From: Pyxidicoccus sp. MSG2
GTDB taxonomy: Bacteria; Myxococcota; Myxococcia; Myxococcales; Myxococcaceae
NCBI RefSeq assembly: GCF_026626705.1
Contig: NZ_JAPNKC010000002.1
Coordinates: 62,001-126,000 of the forward strand
Direction of reading: 5' to 3'
Length of the DNA stretch: 64,000 nt
Both the position numbers and the translations under genes were made by a program. Shown here in pieces: positions 27,612 to 38,400 of this stretch; within the stretch, counting starts at the first letter, position 1, and each line of letters begins with the position of its first letter. The notes beneath the pieces were generated by a model that did not search any database, was not told the DNA's origin, and saw nothing but the letters and a program-made list of their open reading frames with translations.

Positions 27612-28649
27612 ATGGAGCTTCTCAAACGGAACCTGTGGGCAGTCTCATCTCTGGCTGTACTGACGCTGGGCGGCTGCAGCGACGGTGATTCGAACACCTT
27701 CCCCACCATCGACGAGGACGCGGTTTTCGTCGTGAATGGTGGCAGCGCGTCCCTCAGCATCATCGACGCGGAGCGGATGGAAGTCGCGAGCACCCTTCAG
27801 TTGAAGGACATGGAGTTTCCACACCACGTCAACCTGAGCCCGGACCGAAACGCGCTCGTGGTGGCCGTCCCAGGTATGGACCTGAGTGGAGGCCATGGCG
27901 GCGGAAGCGGCGGCCACAGCATGCCGGGCAAGCTCCTGCTCCTGGACGCGAAGACGGGCGAGACCCGAGCCGCGAGGGAGCTCGAGGCGGTGGCCCACAA
28001 CGGCGTCTTCTCACCGGACGGCACCGAGGTGTGGACGGCCCTGAGGGAGATGCCGGGCAAGGTGGTCGTGCTCGACAGCCGGACGCTGGAGCCCAAGCAG
28101 ACTGTTTCCGTCGAAGACATGCCCGCGGAGGTGACGTTCGCATGGGATGGCCGGTACGCCTTCGTCGCCAACGGTGACTCCGACAGCGTCACCATCATCG
28201 ATGCTGCGACCAAGGCGGTGGTGAAAACGGTGCCTGTCGGTACCACCCCCGTGGGCGCCTGGCCGGGGAACGACGGCCTCATGTACGTGGACAACGAGGA
28301 CGGGAAGAGCCTCACCGCCATCAACTCCGGGACGCTCGAGGTCGCACGCACCTACTCGCTGGGCTTCACACCGGCCATGGCCGCCACGGCTCCCAACGGC
28401 GACCTCTGGGTGACGGATACCGACAACGGCAAGCTCATCTTCTTCGCCGCGGGAACCACGACTCGGCAGGGGGAGCTCGCCACGGGTACCGGTGCCCATG
28501 GCATCACCTTCTCCTCCGACGGTGCCACCGCCTTCGTCACCAACCAGACCGCGGGTACGCTCAGCGTTGTGGACGTCGCCACGCGCACCATCCGAAAGAC
28601 GCTCACGGTGGGCACCAAGCCCAACGGCCTCGTCTTCCGCAAGAACTGA
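27612..28649 (+). CDS. YncE-like beta-propeller lipoprotein
   Basis: A protein of 345 residues with lipobox LGGC (Cys22) and repeated blades such as VVNGGSASLSIIDAER, FVANGDSDSVTIIDAATK and FVTNQTAGTLSVVDVATR, the pattern of the YncE/YVTN seven-bladed propeller. A Gly/His/Met insertion near residues 90-110 (SGGHGGGSGGHSMPG) looks like a metal-binding loop and is not standard in the family. AAGGA precedes ATG 27612. It lies 69 bp after the response regulator. A role in periplasmic copper handling is inferred from position. Confidence 0.78.
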   Translation: MELLKRNLWAVSSLAVLTLGGCSDGDSNTFPTIDEDAVFVVNGGSASLSIIDAERMEVASTLQLKDMEFPHHVNLSPDRNALVVAVPGMDLSGGHGGGSGGHSMPGKLLLLDAKTGETRAARELEAVAHNGVFSPDGTEVWTALREMPGKVVVLDSRTLEPKQTVSVEDMPAEVTFAWDGRYAFVANGDSDSVTIIDAATKAVVKTVPVGTTPVGAWPGNDGLMYVDNEDGKSLTAINSGTLEVARTYSLGFTPAMAATAPNGDLWVTDTDNGKLIFFAAGTTTRQGELATGTGAHGITFSSDGATAFVTNQTAGTLSVVDVATRTIRKTLTVGTKPNGLVFRKN

Positions 28650-28857
28650 TTTCTTCCAACAGCGGCCCTGGACTGAAGTCGTAGTGCCGTTGGCTCGCCG
28701 AACTGCCCAAGCAATCCGCGCAAGGGCCCGGTCTGTAACCTCCCCGCTCACAGCTGACATGGAACTGCTCCGTGCCCAGCTTCCGACCCTTGCAAGCGTT
28801 CCCGGTGCCCCAGCTGATTCAGGCGTACGGGACGTCGGACCTGGAGGTTGCGGACGT

Positions 28858-29463
28858 ATGAAATCACCGATGCGGTGCCAAGCCCTGGCGGTCGTCTTCC
28901 TTGCGGTGGTGACAGGGTGCGGAGACGACGAATCGGCGCCCCCCGGGACATCCATAGGCTCCATGGACCATGACGTCGCGCCCGAGCAGCTCGTCGTGGA
29001 CGGCAACTACTCCGACGAGCGGTTCATCGACATGATGGCCGCGCACCACCAGATGGCCACCGAGATGGCCATGGTCGAGGAGCAGCGCGGGACGCGCCAG
29101 GAGCTCCGGGCACAGGCGACGAAGATGATTCAGGACCAGCGTCAGGAAATAGAGGAGCTGAAGGCCCTCAAGCAGGCCCACTTCGGCTCCTCGGACGTGC
29201 CGACCATGATGAGCGAGTCCGAGATGCAGAACAGCGGCATGCTGATGCCCGACGAGTTCGCGCGGCAGCCTGACGTCGACAAGGCGTTCATCGACTCGAT
29301 GATGCCGCACCACTCGGGCGCCATTCAGATGGCGACGGCGGCGCTCCAGCGCAGCAGCATCGCGGAAATCCGCGCCCTTTCCCGGAGAATCATCGACGCG
29401 CAGGCGGAGGAGGTCGGCCAGCTGATTGCGTGGCGCAGGGCCTGGTACGGTAGCCAGCCATAG
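28858..29463 (+). CDS. DUF305 lipoprotein (two-domain)
   Basis: A lipoprotein of 201 residues (lipobox VVTGC, Cys21) with two copies of the DUF305 helical motif: MMAAHHQMATEMAM (~residue 57) and MMPHHSGAIQMATAA (~residue 147). The paired His and nearby Met residues suggest metal binding. A Met-rich linker (TMMSESEMQNSGMLM) lies between. ATG 28858 gives a proper lipoprotein signal. The 208-bp gap to the propeller gene has no clear promoter. Compare the single-domain secreted DUF305 protein at 5771. Confidence 0.82.
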   Translation: MKSPMRCQALAVVFLAVVTGCGDDESAPPGTSIGSMDHDVAPEQLVVDGNYSDERFIDMMAAHHQMATEMAMVEEQRGTRQELRAQATKMIQDQRQEIEELKALKQAHFGSSDVPTMMSESEMQNSGMLMPDEFARQPDVDKAFIDSMMPHHSGAIQMATAALQRSSIAEIRALSRRIIDAQAEEVGQLIAWRRAWYGSQP

Positions 29464-29732
29464 CGGGGCCGGACGTGCGCAGGGCTGGAGGCAGCGAGCC
29501 ACCGCACCCACAGGGAGAGCTCGCAGAGGCACGAGGAGGGCGGAACCAACAGCCCGGAGACTCGATGGCTCAGGCACACGGCAGCGCCTCCAGCTTCCGC
29601 CGTGTAGCCTGGAGGTGAAGCGGACATCCACGCCCTGAGCGCCCTCTCTCCCTGTCGGAACGGGCAGCAGGCCATTCTCCAACTCCGGCAGCAGCTTTCC
29701 TTTGGGGATGACCCATTCTGGGAGGAAATGCC

Positions 29733-30134
29733 ATGAGGAAGCTTGGATACGGCCTGCTCATCACCACGGGACTGATCCTCGGACCGCTCGCTGGAGCCCA
29801 AGGCACCAGTCAGGCACCGAAGTCGGAGCGCCAGAAGGACGCGTCCGCGCAGCAGCAATCCGGATGTCCCTGCGGAATGATGGGCGGCGACATGATGGGT
29901 GGCAGCATGATGGGCCAGGGCATGGGCGGCGCGGGAATGAATTGCTCCATGCGCGGAATGGCGGACGTGAAGGTGGAGCAGACGCCGACAGGGGCCATTC
30001 TGCGGCTCACCGCAAAGAACTCCGGCCAGGTCGAGGAAGTTCAGCGCATGGCGCAGGGGATGCAACGCTGCATGAGCGGAAGCGGCACCCAGCAGCAGGG
30101 CCAACCGGCCTCGCCCAGTCATCAGCAGCGCTGA
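29733..30134 (+). CDS. Small secreted Met-rich protein
   Basis: A protein of 133 residues with a signal peptide (residues 1-22, ending AGAQ). A Met/Gly/Cys-rich centre follows: GCPCGMMGGDMMGG, then SMMGQGMGGAGMNCSMRGM, about a dozen Met and three Cys in 35 residues. This is a plausible Cu(I) ligand set. The C-terminal half is ordinary and Gln-rich at the end. GGAGG lies just before ATG 29733. I do not recognise a named family. Placement after two likely metal lipoproteins suggests a copper sponge or chaperone. Confidence 0.7.
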   Translation: MRKLGYGLLITTGLILGPLAGAQGTSQAPKSERQKDASAQQQSGCPCGMMGGDMMGGSMMGQGMGGAGMNCSMRGMADVKVEQTPTGAILRLTAKNSGQVEEVQRMAQGMQRCMSGSGTQQQGQPASPSHQQR

Positions 30135-30218
30135 CGACAGCGCGCTGTCTCGGTCTGGAATGCAGTGTTCCAGTCCAAGGGCTCGCGGTGAACAGTCGCC
30201 CCCTCTTTTGAGGCACGC

Positions 30219-31493
<1,275 letters not shown>

Positions 31494-31533
31494 GCCCTCA
31501 TGTTCCAGCGCGCCCGCAGGGTTCGCAAACCGG

Positions 31534-31574
31534 GTGTGACCGACCTCATCAGGGTGTAACAGCACCGGTTACGC
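31534..31574. promoter_or_regulatory. Upstream activator dyad, copy D, with an extra half-site
   Basis: GTGTAA-N9-TTACGC at 31554-31574 is a variant dyad with 5 of 6 arm positions paired. A further half-site GTGTGA lies at 31534-31539. They are 51 bp upstream of the copA -24 element and also lie only 41 bp from the start of the minus-strand nuclease-like gene. Confidence 0.6.
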
Positions 31575-31624
31575 CGCGAGAGGGCACGCCTGAGCAGAAT
31601 TGCGGACTTACCCCCGGGCATGGC

Positions 31625-31640
31625 TGGCCTCCGGGTTGCT
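31625..31640 (+). promoter_or_regulatory. Sigma-54 (-24/-12) promoter for copA
   Basis: TGGCCTCCGGGTTGCT: GG at 31626-31627, 10 bases, GC at 31638-31639, with TTGCT at -12. About 140 bp of leader separates it from ATG 31780. Confidence 0.66.
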
Positions 31641-31779
31641 TGTTACCGGGGATGGGAGACCTCCCCCATGAGCGCGTCCCTCCGGAGCAGGCGGGCAGCC
31701 GTGGACTGCCTCCTGATTCACCCGGAACTGTAAGAGGGGATGGGGTGCTTCGTGAGCCCCGGTGAAAGGAAGAGCGACG

Positions 31780-34248
31780 ATGACGACCCATCACCCCCCA
31801 GAAGTCCACGCCGGGCACCACCCTCCGCACCTGCCGGAGGGCAAGGGGAAGGACCCCGTCTGCGGGATGTTCGTGGACCCCCATGCCGCGAAGGGTGGCA
31901 GCCACGTGCACGAGGGGCACACGTACTTCTTCTGCAACCCGAAGTGCCGCGAGAAGTTCAAGGCGGAGCCGCAGAAGTACCTCGCGCCCGAGCCCCAGCC
32001 GCCGCCGGCACCAGCCCCTGCGGGCACCGCGTACATCTGCCCGATGGACCCGGAGGTGCGCCAGGACCACCCTGGCACCTGCCCGAAGTGTGGAATGGCC
32101 CTGGAGCCCGAGCAGCCGGTCGTCCAGACGCGCACAGAGTACGTCTGCCCGATGCACCCGCAGATTGTCCGGCCCGAGCCTGGGACGTGCCCCATCTGCG
32201 GCATGGCGCTGGAGCCACGGACCGTCACCCTCGAGGAAGCGCCTGACCCGGAGTACCTCGACATGCGGCGGCGCTTCTGGGTGAGCCTCGCCCTCTCGCT
32301 CCCCCTGTTCGTGCTGGGCATGTCGGAGATGATTCCCGGCCAGCCCGTGCAGCGCCTCGTCCCAGGGCCGCTCATGGCCTGGGTGCAGCTCGCCCTGGCG
32401 ACGCCCGTGGTGCTGTGGGGCGGCCTCCCCTTCTTCCAGCGGGGCTGGGCGTCGGTGCGCAACCGGCACCTCAACATGTTCACGCTGATTGCCCTGGGAA
32501 CAGGCGCGGCCTACGGCTTCAGCGTCTTCGCCACCCTATTCCCGGGTCTCCTGCCCCACTCTTTCATGGGCCATGGGGGCCAGGTGCCCGTGTACTTCGA
32601 GGCCGCAGCGGTCATCACCACGCTGGTGCTGCTGGGCCAGGTGCTGGAGCTCCGGGCCCGCCATGCCACCTCAGGGGCATTGAAGGCGCTACTCGGGCTG
32701 GCTCCGAAGACGGCGCGGGTGCTGCGCGAGGACGGACGCGAGGAGGACGTGGCGCTCGACCGCGTGCACGTGGGTGACCGTCTCCGGGTCCGCCCGGGTG
32801 AGAAGGTGCCCGTGGATGGCGTCGTCCTGGAGGGCGAGAGCGCCGTGGACGAGTCGATGGTGACAGGTGAGCCCATTCCCTCCGAGAAGACGCCCGGCAG
32901 CCGGGTAACGGGGGCGACCGTCAATGGCACGGGCAGCTTCGTGATGCGGGCGGAGCGCGTCGGTCGCGACACCCTCCTCTCTCAAATCGTGCAGCGGGTG
33001 GCCGAGGCCCAGCGCAGCCGGGCCCCCATCCAGCGCCTAGCGGACACCGTCTCCGGGTGGTTCGTGCCCGCGGTGGTGGTCATCGCCGTCCTGACGGCGC
33101 TCGTCTGGGGCTTGTGGGGACCGGAGCCTCGGCTCGCCCACGCGCTGGTCAACGCGGTGGCCGTCCTCATCATCGCGTGCCCGTGCGCCCTGGGCCTGGC
33201 CACGCCCATCTCCATCGTGGTGGGCATGGGACGCGGCGCACAGGCCGGCGTCCTCATCCGGGACGCGGCGGCGCTCGAGGAGCTGGCGAAAGTGGGCACC
33301 CTCATCGTCGACAAGACGGGCACGCTCACCGAGGGCCGGCCGAGCCTCGCCACGGTGGTGCCGGCCCCCGGCTTCGACGAGGCGCAGCTGCTTCACCTGG
33401 CCGGAAGCATCGAGCGCGGGAGCGAGCACCCGCTCGCGTCCGCCATCGTGAAGGGCGCGCAGGAACGCGGTGCCGTCCTGACAGAGGCCAGCGGCTTCAA
33501 GTCCGTGACGGGCCAGGGCGTGACGGGGCGCGTGGGCGGTGCGCAGGTGGCGCTGGGGAACGCCCGGTTGCTCACCGGGCTTGGCATCGAGGCAGGGGCG
33601 CTCGTGGAGAAGGCGGAGGCACTGCGGCGGGAAGGTCAGACGGTGATGTTCGTCGCCGTGGATGGCAGGCCGGCCGGGCTCCTGGGCGTAGCGGACCCGG
33701 TGAAGGCCACCACGCCCGAGGCCGTCCAGCAGCTCCGGGCCGACGGGCTGCGCCTCGTGATGCTCACCGGCGACAGCCGGACGACGGCGGAAGCGGTGGC
33801 CCGCCGCCTGGGCATTGATGAGGTCCACGCCGAGGTGCGCCCGGAGGAGAAAAACGCGCTGGTGAAGCGCCTCCAGGCCGAGGGGCACGTGGTGGCCATG
33901 GCCGGAGACGGAGTGAACGATGCGCCCGCGCTCGCCCAGGCCAACGTGGGCATCGCGATGGGCACGGGCACCGACATCGCCATGGAGAGCGCCTCCGTCA
34001 CGCTGGTGAAGGGTGACCTCCGCGGCATCGTCCGTGCCCGGCGCCTCAGCCGGGGCACCGTGCACAACATCCGCCAGAACCTCTTCTTCGCGTTCATCTA
34101 CAACGTGCTCGGTGTCCCCATTGCCGCGGGGGTCCTCTACCCGTTTTTCGGACTGCTGCTGAGCCCCATGATTGCCAGCGCGGCGATGAGCATCTCGTCC
34201 GTGTCCGTCATCACCAACGCCCTGCGGCTGAGGCGGCTGGACCTCTGA
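31780..34248 (+). CDS. copA: Cu(I)-exporting P1B-type ATPase, CopA, with YHS and two HMBD modules
   Basis: An ATPase of 822 residues. His-rich start, YHS domain (~24-68: KDPVCGMFVDP, FFCNPKCREKF), and two heavy-metal-binding domains (~84-112 and ~120-147: YICPMDPEV/PGTCPKCGM and YVCPMHPQI/PGTCPICGM) replace the usual HMA domains. The catalytic core has MVTGEP, the transmembrane CPC (ACPCALGLATP, ~467), DKTGTLT (~511), SEHPLA, MLTGDS and GDGVNDAPAL. The C-terminus has the MSISSVSV motif of Cu(I) transporters. GGAAGAG precedes ATG 31780. It pumps Cu(I) from cytosol to periplasm. Confidence 0.95.
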   Translation: MTTHHPPEVHAGHHPPHLPEGKGKDPVCGMFVDPHAAKGGSHVHEGHTYFFCNPKCREKFKAEPQKYLAPEPQPPPAPAPAGTAYICPMDPEVRQDHPGTCPKCGMALEPEQPVVQTRTEYVCPMHPQIVRPEPGTCPICGMALEPRTVTLEEAPDPEYLDMRRRFWVSLALSLPLFVLGMSEMIPGQPVQRLVPGPLMAWVQLALATPVVLWGGLPFFQRGWASVRNRHLNMFTLIALGTGAAYGFSVFATLFPGLLPHSFMGHGGQVPVYFEAAAVITTLVLLGQVLELRARHATSGALKALLGLAPKTARVLREDGREEDVALDRVHVGDRLRVRPGEKVPVDGVVLEGESAVDESMVTGEPIPSEKTPGSRVTGATVNGTGSFVMRAERVGRDTLLSQIVQRVAEAQRSRAPIQRLADTVSGWFVPAVVVIAVLTALVWGLWGPEPRLAHALVNAVAVLIIACPCALGLATPISIVVGMGRGAQAGVLIRDAAALEELAKVGTLIVDKTGTLTEGRPSLATVVPAPGFDEAQLLHLAGSIERGSEHPLASAIVKGAQERGAVLTEASGFKSVTGQGVTGRVGGAQVALGNARLLTGLGIEAGALVEKAEALRREGQTVMFVAVDGRPAGLLGVADPVKATTPEAVQQLRADGLRLVMLTGDSRTTAEAVARRLGIDEVHAEVRPEEKNALVKRLQAEGHVVAMAGDGVNDAPALAQANVGIAMGTGTDIAMESASVTLVKGDLRGIVRARRLSRGTVHNIRQNLFFAFIYNVLGVPIAAGVLYPFFGLLLSPMIASAAMSISSVSVITNALRLRRLDL

Positions 34249-34283
34249 CCACCGCCCTGTCGGAGTAAAGAGGAGAAGCCCCT

Positions 34284-34886
34284 GTGACCTTGCGCCGTAT
34301 CGTGGTGGGAGGACTGGCCGTGCTGGGTGCCCTGACGCTCATCCTGGGCGTGGGTGGCGGGGTGTATGGGCTGACCGTGGCGCGCCGCGGCCTCTCGGCC
34401 CGGGAGGAGCCCTCCGCGCTCGAAGCGAAGGTCGCGCGTGCGGCACGGAGCTTCAGCATGCCCACGGGTGCCCGGGAGCTGAAGAATCCGCTCGCGCCCA
34501 TCTCGGCGCAGGCGCTCTCCGAGGCGCGAGCCCACTGGGGGGACCACTGCGCCATCTGCCACGCGGCGGATGGCAGCGGGCAGACGCCCATCGGCCAGGG
34601 GCTCTACCCGCGCGCCCCCGATATGCGTGCGTCCCCGACCCAGGACCTGAGCGATGGCGAGCTGTACTGGATCATCCAGAATGGCATCCGCCTGACGGGC
34701 ATGCCCGCCTGGGGGCAAGCCCACGACGGAGAGGGGAACACCGACAGCTGGGCCCTCGTCGGGCTCATCCGCCGGCTGCCGCGTCTCAGCCCGGAAGAGC
34801 TCGACGAAATAAAGGCCGCCATGCCCCAGTCCCAGCATGAGCTCAACGAGAAGCGCCTGGAGGACGAGTTCCTCAAGGGACAGTAG
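34284..34886 (+). CDS. Membrane-anchored c-type cytochrome
   Basis: A protein of 200 residues with one N-terminal TM anchor (~6-28) and one haem c site (CAICH at ~91-95). GMPAW (~146) offers the distal Met ligand, so it is a class I monohaem cytochrome. The start is GTG with AGAGGAG upstream. It lies 35 bp after copA and is probably co-transcribed. A c-type cytochrome in a copper operon could accept electrons from Cu(I) oxidation or from a reductase; that link is inferred. Confidence 0.85.
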   Translation: MTLRRIVVGGLAVLGALTLILGVGGGVYGLTVARRGLSAREEPSALEAKVARAARSFSMPTGARELKNPLAPISAQALSEARAHWGDHCAICHAADGSGQTPIGQGLYPRAPDMRASPTQDLSDGELYWIIQNGIRLTGMPAWGQAHDGEGNTDSWALVGLIRRLPRLSPEELDEIKAAMPQSQHELNEKRLEDEFLKGQ

Positions 34887-34914
34887 CCCTCACTCACACA
34901 AGGAGCGCAGTGCC

Positions 34915-35331
34915 ATGAAAACCCAGCACCTTCGTACCCGTCTCACCGGCCTCGCCGTACTCACCCTCGCCCTGCTGACGCCAGCTATGGCCCTCGCCCA
35001 CGGCAAGGACGGCGTCCACGTCATGGGCACGGTGAAGGAGGTGAAGCAGAACGCGCTCGTGCTGGAGACGAGCGACAAGAAGCAGCAGGAGGTGATGACG
35101 GACCCCAACACCCGCTATGAGAAGAGCGGCGTGGCGGTCACCGTGTCCGACGTCAAGCCCGGCGAGCGCGTCGTCGTGCACGGCATGAAGATGAACAACG
35201 GCCAGGTACATGCGCAGTTGGTGAAGTTCGGCAAGCCGCCCGCCAATGGCACTGCAAAGCCGCAGGGTGGTACCGAGCCAGCCCCTACCCCACCGGCCCA
35301 GGGGAAGGGCCACGAGCATTCGGGACACTGA
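34915..35331 (+). CDS. Small periplasmic protein, OB-fold-like (DUF5666-like)
   Basis: A protein of 138 residues with a signal peptide (1-24, ending ALAHG). A beta-rich domain follows (~30-95: VHVMGTVKEVKQNALVLE, GVAVTVSDVKPGERVVVH, NNGQVHAQLVKF), recalling small OB-like periplasmic domains. The tail is Pro-rich and ends GKGHEHSGH, a possible metal ligand. AGGAG fixes ATG 34915. It closes the copA operon. The function is unknown. Confidence 0.72.
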   Translation: MKTQHLRTRLTGLAVLTLALLTPAMALAHGKDGVHVMGTVKEVKQNALVLETSDKKQQEVMTDPNTRYEKSGVAVTVSDVKPGERVVVHGMKMNNGQVHAQLVKFGKPPANGTAKPQGGTEPAPTPPAQGKGHEHSGH

Positions 35332-35406
35332 GCCTGCGTCCTCCGGCTTCGTCGATGCGGAACGAGGAGCCGCGCACCGCAACTGCCTCCGGCCTCCGCA
35401 CCTGCA

Positions 35407-38400
35407 TCAAGAGGCGCGGGCGGCCGGCCCTCCGCCATGACCGTGCCGCCGGAGTCCCCAGGCCCGCAGGCTGACGTAGGCCACCGGCACGATGACGAGC
35501 GTCAGCAGGGTTAGGGAGATGAGCCCGCCCACCATGGGAGCGGCGATGCGCCGCATCACGTCCGCGCCGGTGCCGCGGGAGAGCATCACCGGGGCGAGCC
35601 CCACGAGGTTCATCCCCACCGTCATCAGCAGGGGACGCACCCGCAGCACCGCGCCGTCCAGTGCGCACGGCACCAGGTCCGCGGGGCTCTGGATGCGCCC
35701 TTCCCGCGTCCAGCGCTTCCAGGCCTCCTCCAGGTAGATGACCATGACGGAGGCCGTCTCCGCCGCGATGCCAATGAGGGCAATCATCCCCACCCACACC
35801 GCCACGCTGGTGTTGAAGCCCAGCGCGTACAGCAGCCAGAGGCTCCCCACCATGGCGAAGGGCACCGACAGCATCACCAGCAGCGTGAGGGACAGCCGGC
35901 CGAACTCGAAGTACAGCAGCCCCACCACCAGCAGCAGCGTCAGGGGGATGAGGTACGCCATTCGCTCGCGGATGCGTTCGAGGAACTCGTACTGGCCCGT
36001 CCACTGGAGCCGGTAGCCAGCGGGTAGCTTCAGGTCGGCCACCGCCGCCTTGGCCCGGTCCACGTACCCGCCGAGGTCGGAGTCACTCGTGTCCACGAAG
36101 ACGTAGCTCACCAGCGACGCGTTCTCGTCCTTGATCATCGGCGGGCCGCTGCGCACCTCGAACCGCCCGAGCTGTGCGAGCGGCACCTGGGTGGCCGCCT
36201 GCCCTGCCGTCGTCCCGGCCCCGGCACCGCCCATCCCCGCCATGCCGCCACCCTGGCTCCCGCCCCCACCCGCCCGCACCGGCACCAGCACGCGCTCCAG
36301 AGCCGCGAGGTCGGTGCGCAACTCCCGGGGATAGCGCACGTTGACGGTGAACCGCTGGCGCCCCTCGATGGTCTGGTCCACCACCATGCCGCCGATGGCC
36401 GTCTCCACCTGGTTCATCACGTCCATCACCTGGAGGCCGTAGCGAGCCAGCGCCTTCCGGTCGGGAATGAAGTCGATGTACGCGCCCAACGTCTCGCGGT
36501 CGGCGAAGACGCTGCGCGTCCCCGGCACATCGCGCAGGCGGGTCTCGATCTCCCGGCCCACTTCCTCGTTCCGCGCCAGGTCATCGCCGAAGATCTTCAC
36601 GCCCACCGGAGTGCGGATGCCGGTGGTGAGCATGTCCACCCGGGCCCGGATGGGCATGGTCAGGGCGTTCTGGATGCCCGGCAGCTCCAGCGCCTTCATC
36701 AGTTCCGCCTCCAGCTTCTCGCGCGTCATCCCCTGCCGCCACTGTGAGCGCGGCTTGAGGACGATGACCGTCTCGAACATGGAGAGCGGCGCAGGGTCCG
36801 TAGCCGTCTCCGCGCGTCCAGCCTTGCCCAGCACCGTTTCCACCTCCGGGAAGGACTTGATGATGCGGTCCTGGAGCTGGAGGACCTGCTTGGCCTCCTC
36901 GATGGAGATGTTGGGCAGCGTCACCGGCATGAAGAGGAAGGACCCTTCATCCAGCGGTGGCATGAACTCCGAGCCCAGCCGGAAGAAGGGCCACGCGGTA
37001 GCCACCACCACCAGCGCGGCGATGCCGAGCACCGCTGCCCGGTGCTTCAACACGAAGCCGAGCACCGGCCGGTAGGCGGCGATGGCGGCCCGGTTGATGG
37101 GGTTGGATGCCTCGGGGCGGATGCGGCCCCGGATGAACATCACCATCAGCGCCGGCCCCACGGTGACACTCAGCACCGCCGCCGCCGTCATGGCGAACGT
37201 CTTCGTGTACGCCAGCGGGTGGAACAACCGCCCCTCCTGGGCCTGCAACGCGAAGACGGGCAGGAAGCTGACCGCGATGACCAGCAGCGAGCTGAAGACG
37301 GGCCGCGCCAGCTCCTTCGCCGCGTCGATGATGATCTCCTCGCGCGGCCGGCGCCCGCCCTCCTGCTCCAGCTTGCGGTGCGCGTTCTCCACCATCACCA
37401 CCGTGGCATCCACCATGTCCCCGATGGCGATGATGATGCCGCCCAGCGACATGATGTTGAGCGTCACGCCGGTGAGGTACGTGGCGATGAAGGATGTGAG
37501 CACCGCCACCGGCAGCGTGATGATGGCCACCAGCGCGCTGCGGAAGTGCATGAGGAACAGCGCGATGAAGAGGAGCACCACCACCATCTCCTCTGTGAGC
37601 GCCTCGCGCAGGGTGGCCACCGCCTCGCGGATGAGCTCCGAGCGGTCATAGCCGATGCGGACGGTGACACCCTCGGGCAGTGAAGGCTCCAGCTCCTTCA
37701 GCCGGGCCTTCACGCCGTCGATGACGTCCAGCGCGTTCTGCCCGGTGCGCATCACCACGATGCCGCCCACCGTCTCCCCTTCCCCGTCCCACTCGAGCAA
37801 GCCGCGCCGGATTTCCGCTCCCACCTCCACCCGGCCCAGCTCCTGGATGCGGACGGGAGTCCCAGACGGGCTCTCCTTCACCACCACCTGCTCGAGGTCC
37901 TCCTTGGACTTCACGTAGCCCAGCCCGCGGAAGACGTATTCCCGGCCGCCCCACTCGATGACGCGCCCGCCCACGTCGCGGTTGCTCGCCTGCACCGCCT
38001 GCGTCACCTCCGGCAGGCTGACGCCATAGGCGGCCAGCCGCACCGGGTCCACCACCACCTGGTACTGCTTCTCGTAGCCGCCCACCGAGGCCACTTCGGC
38101 CACGCCTGGCACCTGGGCCAGCGCGTAGCGGAGGTTGAAGTCCTGGAAGGCGCGCAGCTCTTGCAGGTCATGCTTCCCGCTGCGGTCCTCCAGCGTGTAC
38201 ATGAAGATCCAGCCACTGCCGGTGGCATCCGGCCCCAGCGTGGGCGTCACGCCGTCCGGGAGCTGACCGGAGACCTTGGCCAGGTACTCAAGCACGCGGC
38301 TGCGGGCCCAGTACTCGTCGGTGCCATCCTCGAAGATGACGTACACGAAGCTCATCCCGAACATGGAGAAGCCGCGCACCGTCTTCACCCTCGGTGCCGA

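Noticed and set aside
28686..28700. TTGGCTCGCCGAACTGCC before the DUF305 lipoprotein gene, resembling a sigma-54 promoter
   Set aside because: The GG to GC spacing is 11 bases, not 10, and no activator dyad is near.
29483..29511. Sequence GGCTGGAGGC..GCGAGCCACCGC similar to 30223-30251 (end of the nuclease-like gene)
   Set aside because: Similarity is limited to about 25-29 bp of GC-rich DNA, with no extended match on either side; probably chance or a very old fragment.
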